Assembly: GCA_028023455.1 (NCBI GenBank)
Contig: JAQFVV010000284.1
Location: 632,501 to 696,500, forward strand
From: Epiperipatus broadwayi
Lineage: Eukaryota > Onychophora > Udeonychophora > Euonychophora > Peripatidae
Length of the DNA stretch: 64,000 bases
Direction: 5' to 3'
Shown: one piece after another, positions 46,785 to 58,424 of the stretch
Layout: each line of letters opens with the position of its first letter
Position numbering within the stretch: the stretch's first letter is position 1
Made by a program: the position numbers and the translations under genes
Notes under the pieces: generated by a model
What the model saw: the letters and a program-made list of their open reading frames with translations, nothing else
Database searches by the model: none
What the model was told of the DNA's origin: nothing

Positions 46785-47088
46785 ATTATTAAACAGGCAA
46801 AACTCTCCATTCAGTAGTACCACCCTGTGCCAACCAGAGTAATCAATGGATGTCAGAAGGCTTGTGCATAAAATTCCCATCTAGTGCCTTAGATCCTAAG
46901 GTTTAGGTGCAGTGCTCTCAGATCCAAGGCTCCGAACTGTTGAAGGCCACAAACCAGAAACAAGTCTGGGGTTATTGAATGAGTAGGCACTAGATAGGGA
47001 TTTTATATACAAGCTTTCTTTCATCCACTGATTATTCTGTTTGGCACAGGATAGCCTACTGTATGGAGAGTTGTGCCTGTTTAATAAT
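46785..47088. repeat. MITE with long terminal inverted repeats
   Basis: 304 bp. The ends read ATTATTAAACAGGCA and the complement of ATTATTAAACAGGCAC, and pairing extends inward about 125 bp through CTCTCCAT, CCTGTGCCAA and ATCTAGTGCCT. The internal part is less AT-rich than the flanks. There is no coding capacity. The superfamily cannot be decided from the ends alone. Confidence 0.8.
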
Positions 47089-47837
47089 TTTAATATAATT
47101 AAAATTAATTTAAATAATATATTTTGTTATTAAACATAATTTATTAAATGTATCCAGTATGCCTCCAGTTGTGTGTATAAGATCATTCTATATAATATAT
47201 TTTTTTGTTATTATTTGCTTCCTTAAACAATTAATCATATTATAGTATTCTTGAAGTTCTTTTGCAATGGTTATTATTAAATAACATACAACTAATTAAT
47301 TAATTATAGATAAATGTATCCAAGATATTTTTACACTACTTCTTATAGATAGAAATAAATGGATAATAAAATATTTCATGATAAATAATTTATACTGAAT
47401 TATAATGGAAAGTTATGTAATATTCATCAGGTCTATTTTAATTAGGTATTTTCAACAACATTTTACAGCAAAAAATGATACTTGTCTATTATATTTTAGA
47501 TTTTTTATCTCTATTTTTATAAAGATATTCACAACAAAAATAGCTAGAGAACAATATTAAGTCAGCTTGCTTACATATCACAATACAGTGTAAAGTTTAA
47601 ATCTTCTAGATAACATAGAATGCAAACGTTATCCTTCTATAGTGAGAGATATAGAAATTACATTTCCATACTAGAGGATTGTAGCAGTAACATGAATTTT
47701 GTGATAAACAAGTATATATAAACTTTAAAGGTTGCAAATATATAAAAACTATATTATATGTATATACTTTAGATAATATGTAATAAAATATCTCATTCCT
47801 GAGGATATAGGTAAGTATTAACTATCTCTATATTATG
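47089..47837. other. AT-rich stretch, nothing recognised
   Basis: No ORF or repeat match. Confidence 0.4.
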
Positions 47838-47959
47838 TCTTTGGTACAAAACAATATTTGTTAATTTGCTGAGCCAGGTTTTCAATAAAGACAAAGATAT
47901 GCTGTATAAAATCCCTTCGGCTCAGCAAATTAACATATATATTTTTTTGTACCAAAGAT
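47838..47959. repeat. Short foldback, arms about 38 bp
   Basis: CTTTGGTACAAAACAATA through GCTGAGCC on the left pairs with GGCTCAGCAAATTAAC through TTTTTGTACCAAAG on the right, with a loop of about 45 bp. It lies just upstream of the LINE fragment. Confidence 0.8.
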
Positions 47960-48019
47960 TTATTATCACAGTAGTTTGCTATTATTGAGATGTAGACTTT
48001 TAAACAGAGGGCGTTACTA

Positions 48020-48895
48020 CATATTTGTAATTGTATGGACAGCAAGGGAGGCAATTCAAGGAAAAATGGGATGCTCAAGTTTTCATATGAGAGATGCAAA
48101 AAGTAAAATGAAAATGTTTGGTAGATTGCAGTTTATGGATAATAAAATAATAGCCAAAATAGTATTTAATTGGGTTAAGAGTAAAGGACAGGCAACAAGA
48201 TGGATAAGAAAGGTAATACGGTATGCAAAAAAATTGGATAAAGAATTTATATCAGTATATTTGTACAAAAGATGGGATGATTGTGTTAGGAGAATTGTTG
48301 AGTATTATAGTGGTAAGGAATGGGATAAAAGAATAGATTTATTAATAAAGAATAAGGAGTTAGAGAGATGGTGAACTAGTAATGAGAGTAAAAAGAGTTT
48401 AAATATATATATAGAAATAAACAGAATATTAGGTGCGAGTTAATGTATGATAATAGTAAGGAAAGTAGTTTATTGTTTAAGGCCGGAACAGGATCTTTAG
48501 CAACTAGAGAATATACATGTAAATGGAAAAATATGGGTGATTTAGTCTGTAAATTATGTAAGGAAGAAATAGAAAATATTAGGCATCTATTAATTGAATG
48601 TAAATGCTTGAAAACAGAAAGGGCACATGTAATAAAGTTATGGAAAAATAAATATGAAAAAAGTGATTATACAGTGATTATTGGTTTTTATGCTGGGTTT
48701 GGAAAAAGATAAGGTGGATTTAGATACAAAGACTGTAGAGTTGACAAAGATTATGTTGAGGAAATAGGATGGAGCAGAACATGGGAACACTTAGACTGGG
48801 GAATGTAAAATTAAGTAGCTAACAAGTTTCTCTTGGTATAATTGCTGAGAGATTCTTGACTTCGTTTAAGAAGAAGCTACAGTACATCACATCAC
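48020..48895 (+). mobile_element. 3' part of a non-LTR retrotransposon
   Basis: The first open piece (to 48374) reads IVWTAREAIQGKMGCSSFHM, RDAKSKMKMFGRLQFMD, and then a basic segment. After a stop and a frame change, 48443-48712 reads LFKAGTGSLATREYTCKWKN and CKLCKEEIENIRHLLIECK, a C-x2-C-x(n)-H-x-x-x-x-C knuckle found at the C-terminus of many LINE ORF2 proteins. The 3' UTR follows and ends in CATCACAT units at about 48885. The RT and endonuclease domains are absent (5' truncation). The same family is seen at 4185-4465. Confidence 0.8.
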
Positions 48896-49547
48896 ATTAT
48901 AATGGTTTATATATTTGTATAATTATTTCAGTTAGTATTAACAGTAATTTTCTTTTATATATATATTTAATTGTACTTTTTTAATTATTACATATATTCA
49001 TCGGAGTGCCATTTTATTGTTCAAAAAATTGCTGTATAGGTAATAACTGCTCTGATCTTGAAAAGAACAGATTTGAGGTTTTAAGTGATAATTTTGAAGA
49101 TATTTGGTTATTCCTCATACCAGTACATTAATTCATTAAGCATATATATATATTGTTAGATTTATCTGGGAAGACAATATTGAAATAATATTTCATTTTT
49201 AAGTTTTAGATTTTGGACTTCTATTAGATGTACCGCGAGTTCAATAGAATTACTGTCTTCCACAATTTAATGCTTTAAAAATGTTTATTGCATTTTATAC
49301 ATTCATATATGTATACATTTTTTTAATATTTTAATGATATTAGTCTTTAATCATTACATTCTTTTATAAGTATTTAACTACGTAAATATATTAAATTAAT
49401 ACTAATATTTTATAAAATTAAACGTTCTTTAAAATTATCACGCGCAATTCATTGGATGAAAATAAACACGTGCCTATATGAAGTATTTTAAAAATATTTG
49501 GATAAAAAAACATTATTTTATAATATTTACTTTTTTAAATATTGGAT
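48896..49547. other. AT-rich DNA upstream of the receptor exon
   Basis: No ORF. The promoter or 5' UTR of the gene starting at 49548 may lie here, but no convincing core promoter can be singled out in this AT-rich sequence. A short TA run is at 49142-49153. Confidence 0.4.
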
Positions 49548-50193
49548 ATGCTTTTAATATTATTTTTATTTATGACAATATTAGTTATTAAAGTAAAGTT
49601 ATTAAACTTTACCAAAATAATTGTAATAGTTAAACAAGATACCCCTTATAGTTCTGAACTGGAATACAGCACATTTCTTCCCCTACTAAATTCGGCTGTA
49701 AAATTCGCTACTGATACATTTCATATTAATGTTATTATTTATTTTATAAATCAAACTGATTGTTCTAGTATCTTTCTTATCGGAAAACTCGTTGAAATAC
49801 AAGAAAATATGCGAGATATTGAAGTTGTTATTGGTCCTCCCTGCTATAAAAATGCTGATGACATAGGAATAATTGCAGCTAATTTCAACAATATAGTAAT
49901 AATGCCTTTATATACATATGTTGAGAATGATAAGTTTAATTTTCCCACTCTTATAACTCTTAAGAATGAAATTGAATTTTTATGTACGGCGATAGTAATT
50001 TTATTGCAACACTTAGACTGGAGACATGTGTCTGTTATTTATGATGCAGATCACTTGGGAAATCAAGTTCTGACAGAAAAATTAGAGTTAGCCTTGTCTT
50101 CAACAAGTTCATTTTCTGTTTTTATAAGAGATTATGGAAGTACTACATCTGATTTCCGAAAACTGTTAACTGAAGCAAGTCAGAAATCTAGAA
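49548..50193 (+). CDS. First coding exon of a receptor with ANF-receptor-like ligand-binding domain (probable receptor guanylate cyclase)
   Basis: Starts at the ATG at 49548, because the codon two places upstream in the longer frame is TTG. Residues 1-20 are hydrophobic (LLILFLFMTILVIKVKLL), a likely signal peptide. The rest has the alternating strand-helix pattern of a type I periplasmic-binding-protein fold: IVIVKQDTPYSSELEYSTFL, NVIIYFINQTDCSS, IEVVIGPPCYKNADDIGIIA (the GP-x-C step of natriuretic-peptide-receptor-like domains), FNNIVIMPLYTYVEN, and LDWRHVSVIYDADHLGNQVL. The exon ends at 50193 in phase 1, before GTAAGT (50194-50199), a consensus splice donor. Only the N-terminal half of the domain is present; the rest must lie beyond the intron. 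The next exon was not found in the window. Relatives with this fold include GABA-B, glutamate and guanylate cyclase receptors. The cyclase reading is favoured by the cyclase-like exon at 14.7 kb. Confidence 0.65.
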
Positions 50194-50214
50194 GTAAGTC
50201 ATATATATATATAT

Positions 50215-50615
50215 GAAACCAAAACTGCTTAACACTACACTAGCAAAAATAAAAATGCAAAACTATAAAACAATACAATACTAGATCAAATCCAAAAATT
50301 TACCAAATGCTTACACAACCATGCTTTCATCTACTACAAATAGATCTTCTCAAGTGAAAATAAAACTAAAGAAATATATATATACAAACCTTCCCATAAT
50401 TCATTTCAAACTCCATCTTCCCTTAATGTCAAAAGAAGTCTTCATAAGACTGATAGCCTCAGAATCAAAAAGTTTTATCATCTAAAGTCTCCTTTGTTCT
50501 TCTTTTTAACTCATTCTATTCATAAAAAATAACCGAAGCATTGTTAAACAATATTCTATGACCTGTATTCAATTAACGAATACTGTATACAAAGCTGAAT
50601 TAAGATACCTATGTC
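50215..50615 (-). mobile_element. Penelope-like element B, minus-strand 3' fragment
   Basis: Matches the 3' end of PLE A in the minus sense: a TA run, the terminal region, the hammerhead-like motif at 50313-50356, and the end of the GIY-YIG-region frame (stops present). It begins 16 bp after the splice donor of the receptor exon, and at about 50615 it meets an oppositely oriented PLE copy. Confidence 0.85.
50313..50356 (-). ncRNA. Hammerhead-ribozyme-like motif (PLE B)
   Basis: Same layout as in PLE A: CAC, core TTGAGAA, helix II ATCTA/TAGAT, GAA, helix III, GTTGTG. Compared with PLE A, one helix II G-C pair is A-U, one C-G pair is a U-G wobble, and an extra A-U pair is present. Helix III has one mismatch (AGC instead of ACC against GGU), so this copy may be inactive. 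Confidence 0.55.
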
Positions 50616-51695
50616 TAATGATGTGTTTCATAAGATTAGAGAGGGTTGGGTTATTGGTTACATTATTTCTCCATTGATGGGTGCTGTCTATATTGATTAT
50701 TTAGAGTGTAGTGTTATTAATTTGTTTTCAGGTTTTATAAAAAATTTTGTTAGGTATGTTGATGATTGATTGTTTGTTATTCAGAAAGAGAAATTAGAAG
50801 AGTTTTACAGAAAGAGAAATTAGAAGAGTTTTATGTGGATTGAATGCGTTTGATTCTAGTATTATGTTTACAATTGAGGGGAGTAGTTTTGATTTTGTAA
50901 AATTAAAGATTTTAGATGTAAATGTTGAGAAGGTTAATGATGTTTTGTTTTGTAGTCATTTTATAAAACCTAAGAATTTGAGAAATATGATTAAGCCTAA
51001 TAGTTATCAGCCTTTTATGCATAAAAATGTCTTTGTTGAATTTTTGTTATAGAAATAGAAGGCTTAATAATTTTAATAATAATGCTAATATTCAAAGAAG
51101 TCAATTTGCTGTTCAATATGTAGAATTGGGTTATAGTCATTGATTTTATTAAAAAAAGTTGTACTTAATAATAATGTTTATAGTCGTGATTTTGATGGTA
51201 AGAATTTTATTGGTAAGAATAATGAGTATATCTCTTTACCATTCAAGGCTTCAGTATATAATTTGGTTTATAGGAATAATCATTTCTTAGGTGGAATGAA
51301 GGTTGCATGTAAGAAAGGTTCTGATTTGAATTTGTTACTTAATGGTTCAAAACAGTCTATTGATAGTAGGTCTATTCCTGGTATGGTTTATAGGATTCCA
51401 TGTGGTTGGGGTAAGTTTTATGTAGGCCAGAGTAAGTTTAGCCTTAATGAAAGTATTAAGGTTCATATAAATAGAATTAAACATAGATATCTTAACTCAG
51501 CTTTATATATTCATGAATTGAATATTGTTTAACAATGCTTTGGTTATTTTTTATTGAAAAGAATGAGTTAAAAAGAAGAATAAAGGAGACGTTGATGATA
51601 AAACTTCTTGATTCTGAGGTTGTCAATCTTATTAAGATTTCTTTTGGTATTAAGGAAAGGTGGAGTTTGAAATGAATTATGGAATATATATATAT
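50616..51695 (+). mobile_element. Penelope-like element B, plus-strand copy
   Basis: Runs from within the RT domain to near the 3' end, and is cut off at a TA run where the 5-kb element begins at 51696. The 3' UTR with the ribozyme motif is therefore missing on this copy. It lies head to head with 50215-50615, the same architecture as PLE A. Confidence 0.85.
50620..51690 (+). pseudogene. PLE B reverse transcriptase and GIY-YIG endonuclease remnant
   Basis: Reads IREGWVIGYIISPLMGAVYI, then FVRYVDD directly followed by a TGA. A 26-bp tandem duplication (50782-50833) then shifts the frame. SSIMFTIEGSSFDFVKLKIL, SHFIKPKNLRNMIKP and, further on, GMVYRIPCGWGKFYVGQSKF and SLNESIKVHINRIKH give the GIY-YIG domain with GMVY and FYVGQ. 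Several frame changes follow. It is homologous to PLE A over the whole length but clearly diverged. Confidence 0.8.
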
Positions 51696-54600
51696 ATTGT
51701 GACCTTTTATTCAGGTCCCTGTACTAAATAATCCAAAATTTTAAATGATAATATATTTGGCATGAAAATCTTAATGAGTGGCTTTCAATAAAGACCGTTT
51801 TGGATGCACTGGAAAATTGCTTGACTGGAGATGAGATTTAAAACCCAGTCTAGGCTCTGACTAGACAAATAATAATTTAAAAGTATTGTTATTATTTGGG
51901 AGATAAATATATTACTATTTTATTATTGTTGAATAGCAATTGAAATAAATAAATAATTAAATCAAATTTGTAAGTCTTGTAAAATGAATCATTACAGTAA
52001 ATTACTTAAGCATATTTTTGTTATATAGTAAATCTAAAGCTGTCTTGAATAATTATGGGTAGTTATTAAAAATAAAGCCAGAGGGGGTAGTATTAATTAT
52101 TCACACTAAAAACATTGGTCAATTCATTCCCACAATGCATTGGAAAAACAAGCTATATATTATCTAACCCAGTTGTAGGGGGGGAGGGTTGATTAAGAAA
52201 AACAAAAAATAAGCAACCACAGAATTCAACTCTGATTTAAAATAAAGAAAAAAAAACTAAAAAATCAGAAATTTTTTGGAATCTAATTGAATAGAATTAT
52301 AATATCTTGCTATCTAGAAATGCTAGAATAAATCTAAAAACCTTGCTATCATTGTAAACACCACATCCACAATGCATACTTCCTAGGATTCATACTGGAG
52401 AAGGAAATGAAAGCCATGAGGATAAGTCTTTATTTAAATAAGTATTGCTTCAAACCCAGAAAAATTCAAGAAAAAGTAAGCTTTTGCTTTTATATTATTC
52501 ATATATTTAACATCTCTTCTTTAAAAATAATGCACAAATTATTTATAGTTAAAGTAAAGAGTTGATAATGTTTGTGTTTTTGCGCCACTAGTAAACCTAA
52601 AGGAGATCAGATGATCATTTGAAAATAGTAATTTCAAGCAAATAATTCAAAGTAATGTTAGAGAAAAATTTCAGAAGATGTTATAAATAAAGTCAAAAGT
52701 CATTTTATATCATATAATTTTAATAAAGTTAAAAAAATAATTGTAAGTGATTTTATTCTCAATTATTCCTTAAGAAATAAACCATCATCTGCTGATTTTT
52801 CATAGCGGGAACTTATGTAATGATAGAAATAATCAATTACTAATCAATTAAAATGCTAAGAATATCATAGTTATAGTTGGATAATTTCTTTCTAATATTG
52901 CCAATCACATCATATTTTGCCAATAAGAATGGAATTAAATAAATATTTACTTTTAAAGTTTTATTGAGAAATATACGTCGTTGTAATAATGTTTTACAAT
53001 AATAAAAATGATCTGACTGTTTAAAGATTGTTACATATAGATTACTGTGGAGGAAAGAATAAAATTAACAAAGTATTTTAAAAAAAGAAAATAAGTATAT
53101 TAAGTGTAATAAAATTCTACTCATTTATTAAGAAAAATTATCTGGATTCAAATGTAAATAAATGATTTTAGTTATACCTCATTTGAAATGTTGACAGAAT
53201 AAATCCTAATTATCAGTACAGAAACCATCAAATAATTTTTGCCTTTGGATAAGTGTTGAATATTGTGTTATTATACATCGAACAGGATAATAAAAATATA
53301 TACATGCATTATCTGGAAAGTTTGCTCATTATAATGTCAGTTTTTGTCATTTTAACTCACCAAAAATGAAATAACTTGAACAAATAAGATAAAAATTTTA
53401 ATGGATAAAAATGTGCTTTTATTTTTTTTATAATTGCTGTGTTATGTATATTACTTATGTCATGTGTTATTTAGGAATTTTATTTTTAATTAGATATGTT
53501 ATATTGTGGCATGAAAAATATATATATTGAGTTAAAGAAAAAAAAAATGTGTAAAATATATACATCTAATACATGTATTTTTATTTTTTTTTAGTTAGGG
53601 TAAAACATGAGATTATATCTATTGTTTATCTAGAGAGAGTGAAAGAAATATTTACTTCTCTCATATTTTAAAACAGATTTTAATGTATATTTCTTAAAGG
53701 ATAAACATATAGACATTGTTGTCAATGATATACTAAAGACCCAGTTATTTTCTTATATAAAAGAAAAATTGATCTAATTTTTTTTATTTCCTAATTTTAT
53801 ATAGGAATGAACTTGTCCACTTTGAATATAAATGCAAGTTTGATCTTTATTGCTTAAATATGTTGTGCTCTCTCTAATAAAAGTATAGTTGTCATTCTAA
53901 AATGATTAATCATCATTTGACATATGTATTTTGGTTTGTCTATTGATACATTAATGGTTTTGCATTGTAAAATGGAATATGTATATTTCCACTGATATTA
54001 TTGGTATTGTTTTATCTTGCTATAATATTGAGAATGATTAGTGACAGTTTTTAGCTGATAGGATGTTCCAATAAAATGGCATCCAATAGATTAATATTAA
54101 TATTGAGCATGGGCTTATGGAGAATCACCTATTGCTAATTCCATGAGAGGAAAGATTGGTAGAGGCTAGGTAGTAATTAATGCTTATTAGCATAAATAAC
54201 CCTAAAAGAAAGGATATTCATGGTTTGAATTCTATTTTTTTCATGATGAGGCAAATCCCACACATGTGTATACCCAAAAAGAGGTAGTAGAATCAGCCAT
54301 ATTAATATACAACTGTCATGTTGTTTTATAAAGCCTCCCTTGTTAGTGTTAAATCCCTCATGGTGATATAGAGTTAATTTTTCCACCGCATATGGTGAAG
54401 TATAGTAGTTCAAAAATCATATAGCAAGTATAAAATTAGGTTATATTTAATAACACTAATCTAGCTATAGTGTTGACCTAATTATAATAGTGTTTATGAT
54501 GTTGTAGGATCATTATCAGTTATAGACAAATCAAACTAAGATCTATTAATAATTGTAGAACTTATAGATGTAAAAGCAAAAGATGCACATTAGCAGTGTG

Positions 54601-56627
54601 GATTCATCTTCATCCAATAATGATTTGACAATAGATGGATAAGATCAGTTAAGTATTCAACAATTGAGTTGTGGACATAGGTACTCTTTTAGTGAGATCT
54701 ATGTGTATTTGACTTTTGATGTCTATTCTTACTTTAATGCACCAAACCTATTAATTTCAAATTTGAATCAGTCATTAATTGTGCAGAATATGATAAGATT
54801 CTGACAAAAGAAAGGGCTTTGGGATAATGCAATACTTTATAATTTTTTGAATTCTAAATTTAGACTTGGTGCATATCCTAAAGTTCTAAATATACTTTTA
54901 ATTGTAAATTTAAGTGCTAGTTCTACTAAAATAAGTTTCATTATCTTATTCTTTAAAGTAAGCTAAATCGTAATAAGCGATACTTTAAATTTCATTATAT
55001 AAGTGGGTTGTATCATTTACTGAGTATATAGTCAATGGGATACCAGGTATTATCCCATCCATAAGTTCTTTTAATATATTAGCTTTGTTTCATGCCATGT
55101 CTGTGAATTAAAAATTTGTAAATATTGTAAATAAAGTGTGTTCTATTTAAAAAATTTATTTAGTTGCCTGTAATCTTATTGCTAATTACCACATATATAC
55201 ACTATTATTGTTATTGCTATCAAACTATCAGAAGATTATAAATTGAAATCATCATTGACCAATATAGTACTATTAACTATATTATACTATGTCATAATAA
55301 TTTTGTTAAGCCTTATAATTTGTTAGTACAGCTAAGGCATCATAACACAATAATCAAAATGTTAATAACTTAGAGTACAGATTATTTTAAGTAATAGATT
55401 AAAATATAAATATAATATTGATTTAATTGATTTAGTTAAATCCGCATAGCTATCATTCACTGATCTTGATCAGATGGTTTATCATTATCTAATAAAAGGA
55501 ATTTGCTAAGTTATTGGTTTTTTTTTATTATTAAAAAGTCATTCCCAGTTATAAATTTTAAAGTTTATATTTGTTATAAAGTTTCTTTAGAACTGCTAAA
55601 TATAGTTCTTAATTTGAGTTTATTGAGAGCTGTTATGTGCATTATGTTTGGGTAGTGGTAAAATCCCTCTTACTGACCTAAATATAGTTTGTATAATGAT
55701 TTTAGAGTGTTTGAACCCTGAGAAGAATTAATTGTTAAGTTTCAAGGTAGAATTTGAATTTGTAATAAATTTTATGTCTAGTTAATTATTATAGTTGGAC
55801 TTGAAATAGATTACTTTTACTGTTTTATGAAAGTCAACTAAACTTTAAGGTATAAATTATTATTATTATTTGTTGTAAAAAGTATAGTCTATTTTAACTT
55901 CATTATAAACATTCTGGTTGTGGCAAGCTTGAAATCCCTATTTTATTTAGCATATCTTTTTACCATTTAATACCATATTAGTTTATAGTTTAAGATTTCA
56001 GTCTCCATCATTAACATTGTTCTTCAACTTCATCTTGATCATTCTTTTAGTTATTCATTCTAATTTGACATTAATTTATTAGCATAATTGATTAATTATA
56101 CATTAACTTTATTCTTTTATCATTGTAACTATTCATTAACTTTTATTCTATCATCATCTTAATCATTCATTATTCTTATACCTCTTTCTCTTCATTCTTA
56201 GTCTCTTTTCATTCCACTATTTAATTACTACTTCTTTCCATCATCTATTTAGTCATCTACATCATAATTTACTTATCATTTCATTTATAAGTTTAATTTT
56301 CATAATCATTCCAGAGATATAATTATTAGTTATTTATTAATTTGCTGAACATCAATTTTAACTCATCACATTTTGGTTTGTGTGGATTTCAAGGCTGCTT
56401 TGACCAGAAGTTATTATCTTTATTAATCACCTTGTGATCTTCTTTAGCTCTATAGTTTTGTGCTAGTTTTAGTCAATACAGGAATCATTTCATTAGTTTT
56501 ACATTTTTGTTTCTTTATGCTTATATTTTTGATAATGAGAGTATGGTAGGTTGCATAGGAGAATTTAGTCGCTAAAATGTACAACATGATTCTTGATGAC
56601 CAGTTAGATCAAGGAGATGGTTACAAT
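51696..56627 (-). mobile_element. Large non-coding element, copy B (ATTGTRACC termini)
   Basis: The inverted copy of 9447-14470, 4.9 kb, readable almost end to end. Ends: ATTGTGACC at 51696 and GGTTACAAT at 56627, each bordered by TA runs, so it seems inserted into a TA microsatellite. No transposase, RT or other domain was seen. ORFs such as 54177-54413 (-) are not kept open in copy A. It lies in the intron after the receptor exon and truncates PLE B. Confidence 0.75.
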
Positions 56628-57240
56628 GTATATATATATATATAAATGTCAAAATTTATTATTCCAAATTTTTATTATTGTATTTAATATTTTTCTGTAA
56701 TGTAATATTTTTTGTACTTAAATATTTATTTAGTTGTTTGCAGACAGTCAACTCAAAAAAATTGCTACATTTGTTTGGAAAAGTGGATCACATGATTGAT
56801 GTGTGTAATGCAAGCATGAATTTAAAGAATGTCTTTAATTATTTTATAAAATTGTTACTAAAATTGAGACATTTGTACATGATAAAAATAAATATAGAAT
56901 ATTTACTTAATTAATTTTTAAAGATATTTGAAATTTGTAAAGATAAACTAAAAATGGATACATTTTTATTAAATGTTTGTTAAATTAGTAAAGAATTATT
57001 AAAACATTATTTTAAAATGTTTGGTTAATTTAAATATAATTGTAAAATTAATTGAGAATTAAATATTTCTTGTATTATTAAATAAAAATGATGCCTCGTA
57101 ATTTATTTCTCATTTTTAAAAGTATGTAGTTGACAAATATGTAAATGAATTTACAATTAGGTCATGTATCAGCCAATCAAAATTGTTTTAAAAAGCAAGC
57201 ATAAAAACTTTGTGTATTTAAAATTATTGCTTATTATTGT
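56628..57240. other. AT-rich stretch, nothing recognised
   Basis: It starts with a TA run. A 78-codon ORF at 56678-56914 (+) is Phe/Leu/Lys-rich and unassigned. Confidence 0.35.
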
Positions 57241-57450
57241 TATTATCTAGTTAGTCTTATTGTTATTTATTTTTAAATAGGAACAGTTTATTGATAGTCA
57301 ATTATTTTAACATTAAATATAATTTTTAAAAAGTTAAAAGGATTTTATTATCTAGTTAGTCTTATTGTTATTTATTTTTAAATAGGAACAGTTTATTGAT
57401 AGTCAATTATTTTAACATTAAATATAATTTTTAAAAAGTTAAAAGGATTT
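57241..57450. repeat. Exact tandem duplication of 105 bp
   Basis: 57241-57345 and 57346-57450 appear identical, which suggests a very recent event or an assembly artefact. Confidence 0.9.
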
Positions 57451-58424
57451 TAAAACTATTATTTTATTTAACTAAAAATAATGGAATAAATTGCAATTGA
57501 TTTTCCTACTAGTGAAGAATTCTGAAACCTAGTTAAAGATTTATTAGTAAATTATGGAGCACAAGCCTGTAGTTTGTGTGGGGAAGTTGGCAGTGAAGGA
57601 CCAAAGAGTTTGGGGAAGTATAATTTTTTCTGTACTATATGAAGATTCTTATATTTTTTTATGTAAAGAACTTTGGAATCACAGTTGAATATTTTCCAGA
57701 AGTATTACAGATATATTTAATATATCTGTATTGATAAAGTTAATAACTTTAAAGAGAATATTATTTAAGAAAAATAATTGGAAAAGTTTAAAAATGCAGA
57801 TGACCTTTAAAACTTTATAAAATATTCAAGATCGAGTTATATAAAATATATCGCTCTCTCATTTTTATAATATGAATTTTTATTTTAAATGATTATGTTA
57901 TTTTTAAAAGAAATAATTATTTTCGAAGCAAATGATATTTTTAAAACTTTTTTGGAAGTAATAATGACTATGAATTGCTCATAAAATTATATTAAAATTA
58001 TGCAAATATGTTGGCATAATAAAACCTGTTATCTTAATTGTGATAATTGAACCAGGAAGGAGGAAAATGAATAGTAAAGACTATTATTATTATCTGCTAT
58101 ATTATATGTGCCGAATTAGAATATAATTTCTAAAATAATAAAAAGATGCCCATTTGTGTTAATTTGCATACTTATTAAAAGTGACCAAAAATGATGCATC
58201 TCACACTGAAGAAAAAATTCATGTGTGCAGAAAGAATGGAATTTACATAAAACAATGATTTTTACATGATATCATATTAATTATTGGATCCTATCAGAAA
58301 ATGACAGAAAATAGACTGCTTTAAAAAACTTTTGGAAACAGGATGAACAACAATTTTTTTTCAGATATGCTTGAATTTTTTAAAAGTTAATATTTTATTA
58401 TTTGCGAGTTTACATATTGAGGAC
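57451..58424. other. AT-rich stretch with one weak coding-like segment
   Basis: At about 57485-57640 one + frame reads ACSLCGEVGSEGPKSLGKYN, with a single CxxC pair, between stops. This is too little to assign and could be a transposase N-terminus. Nothing else was recognised. Confidence 0.3.

Noticed and set aside
54177-54413. 78-codon minus ORF inside the 5-kb element copy B
   Set aside because: The matching region of copy A (about 11.69-11.93 kb) does not keep the frame open.
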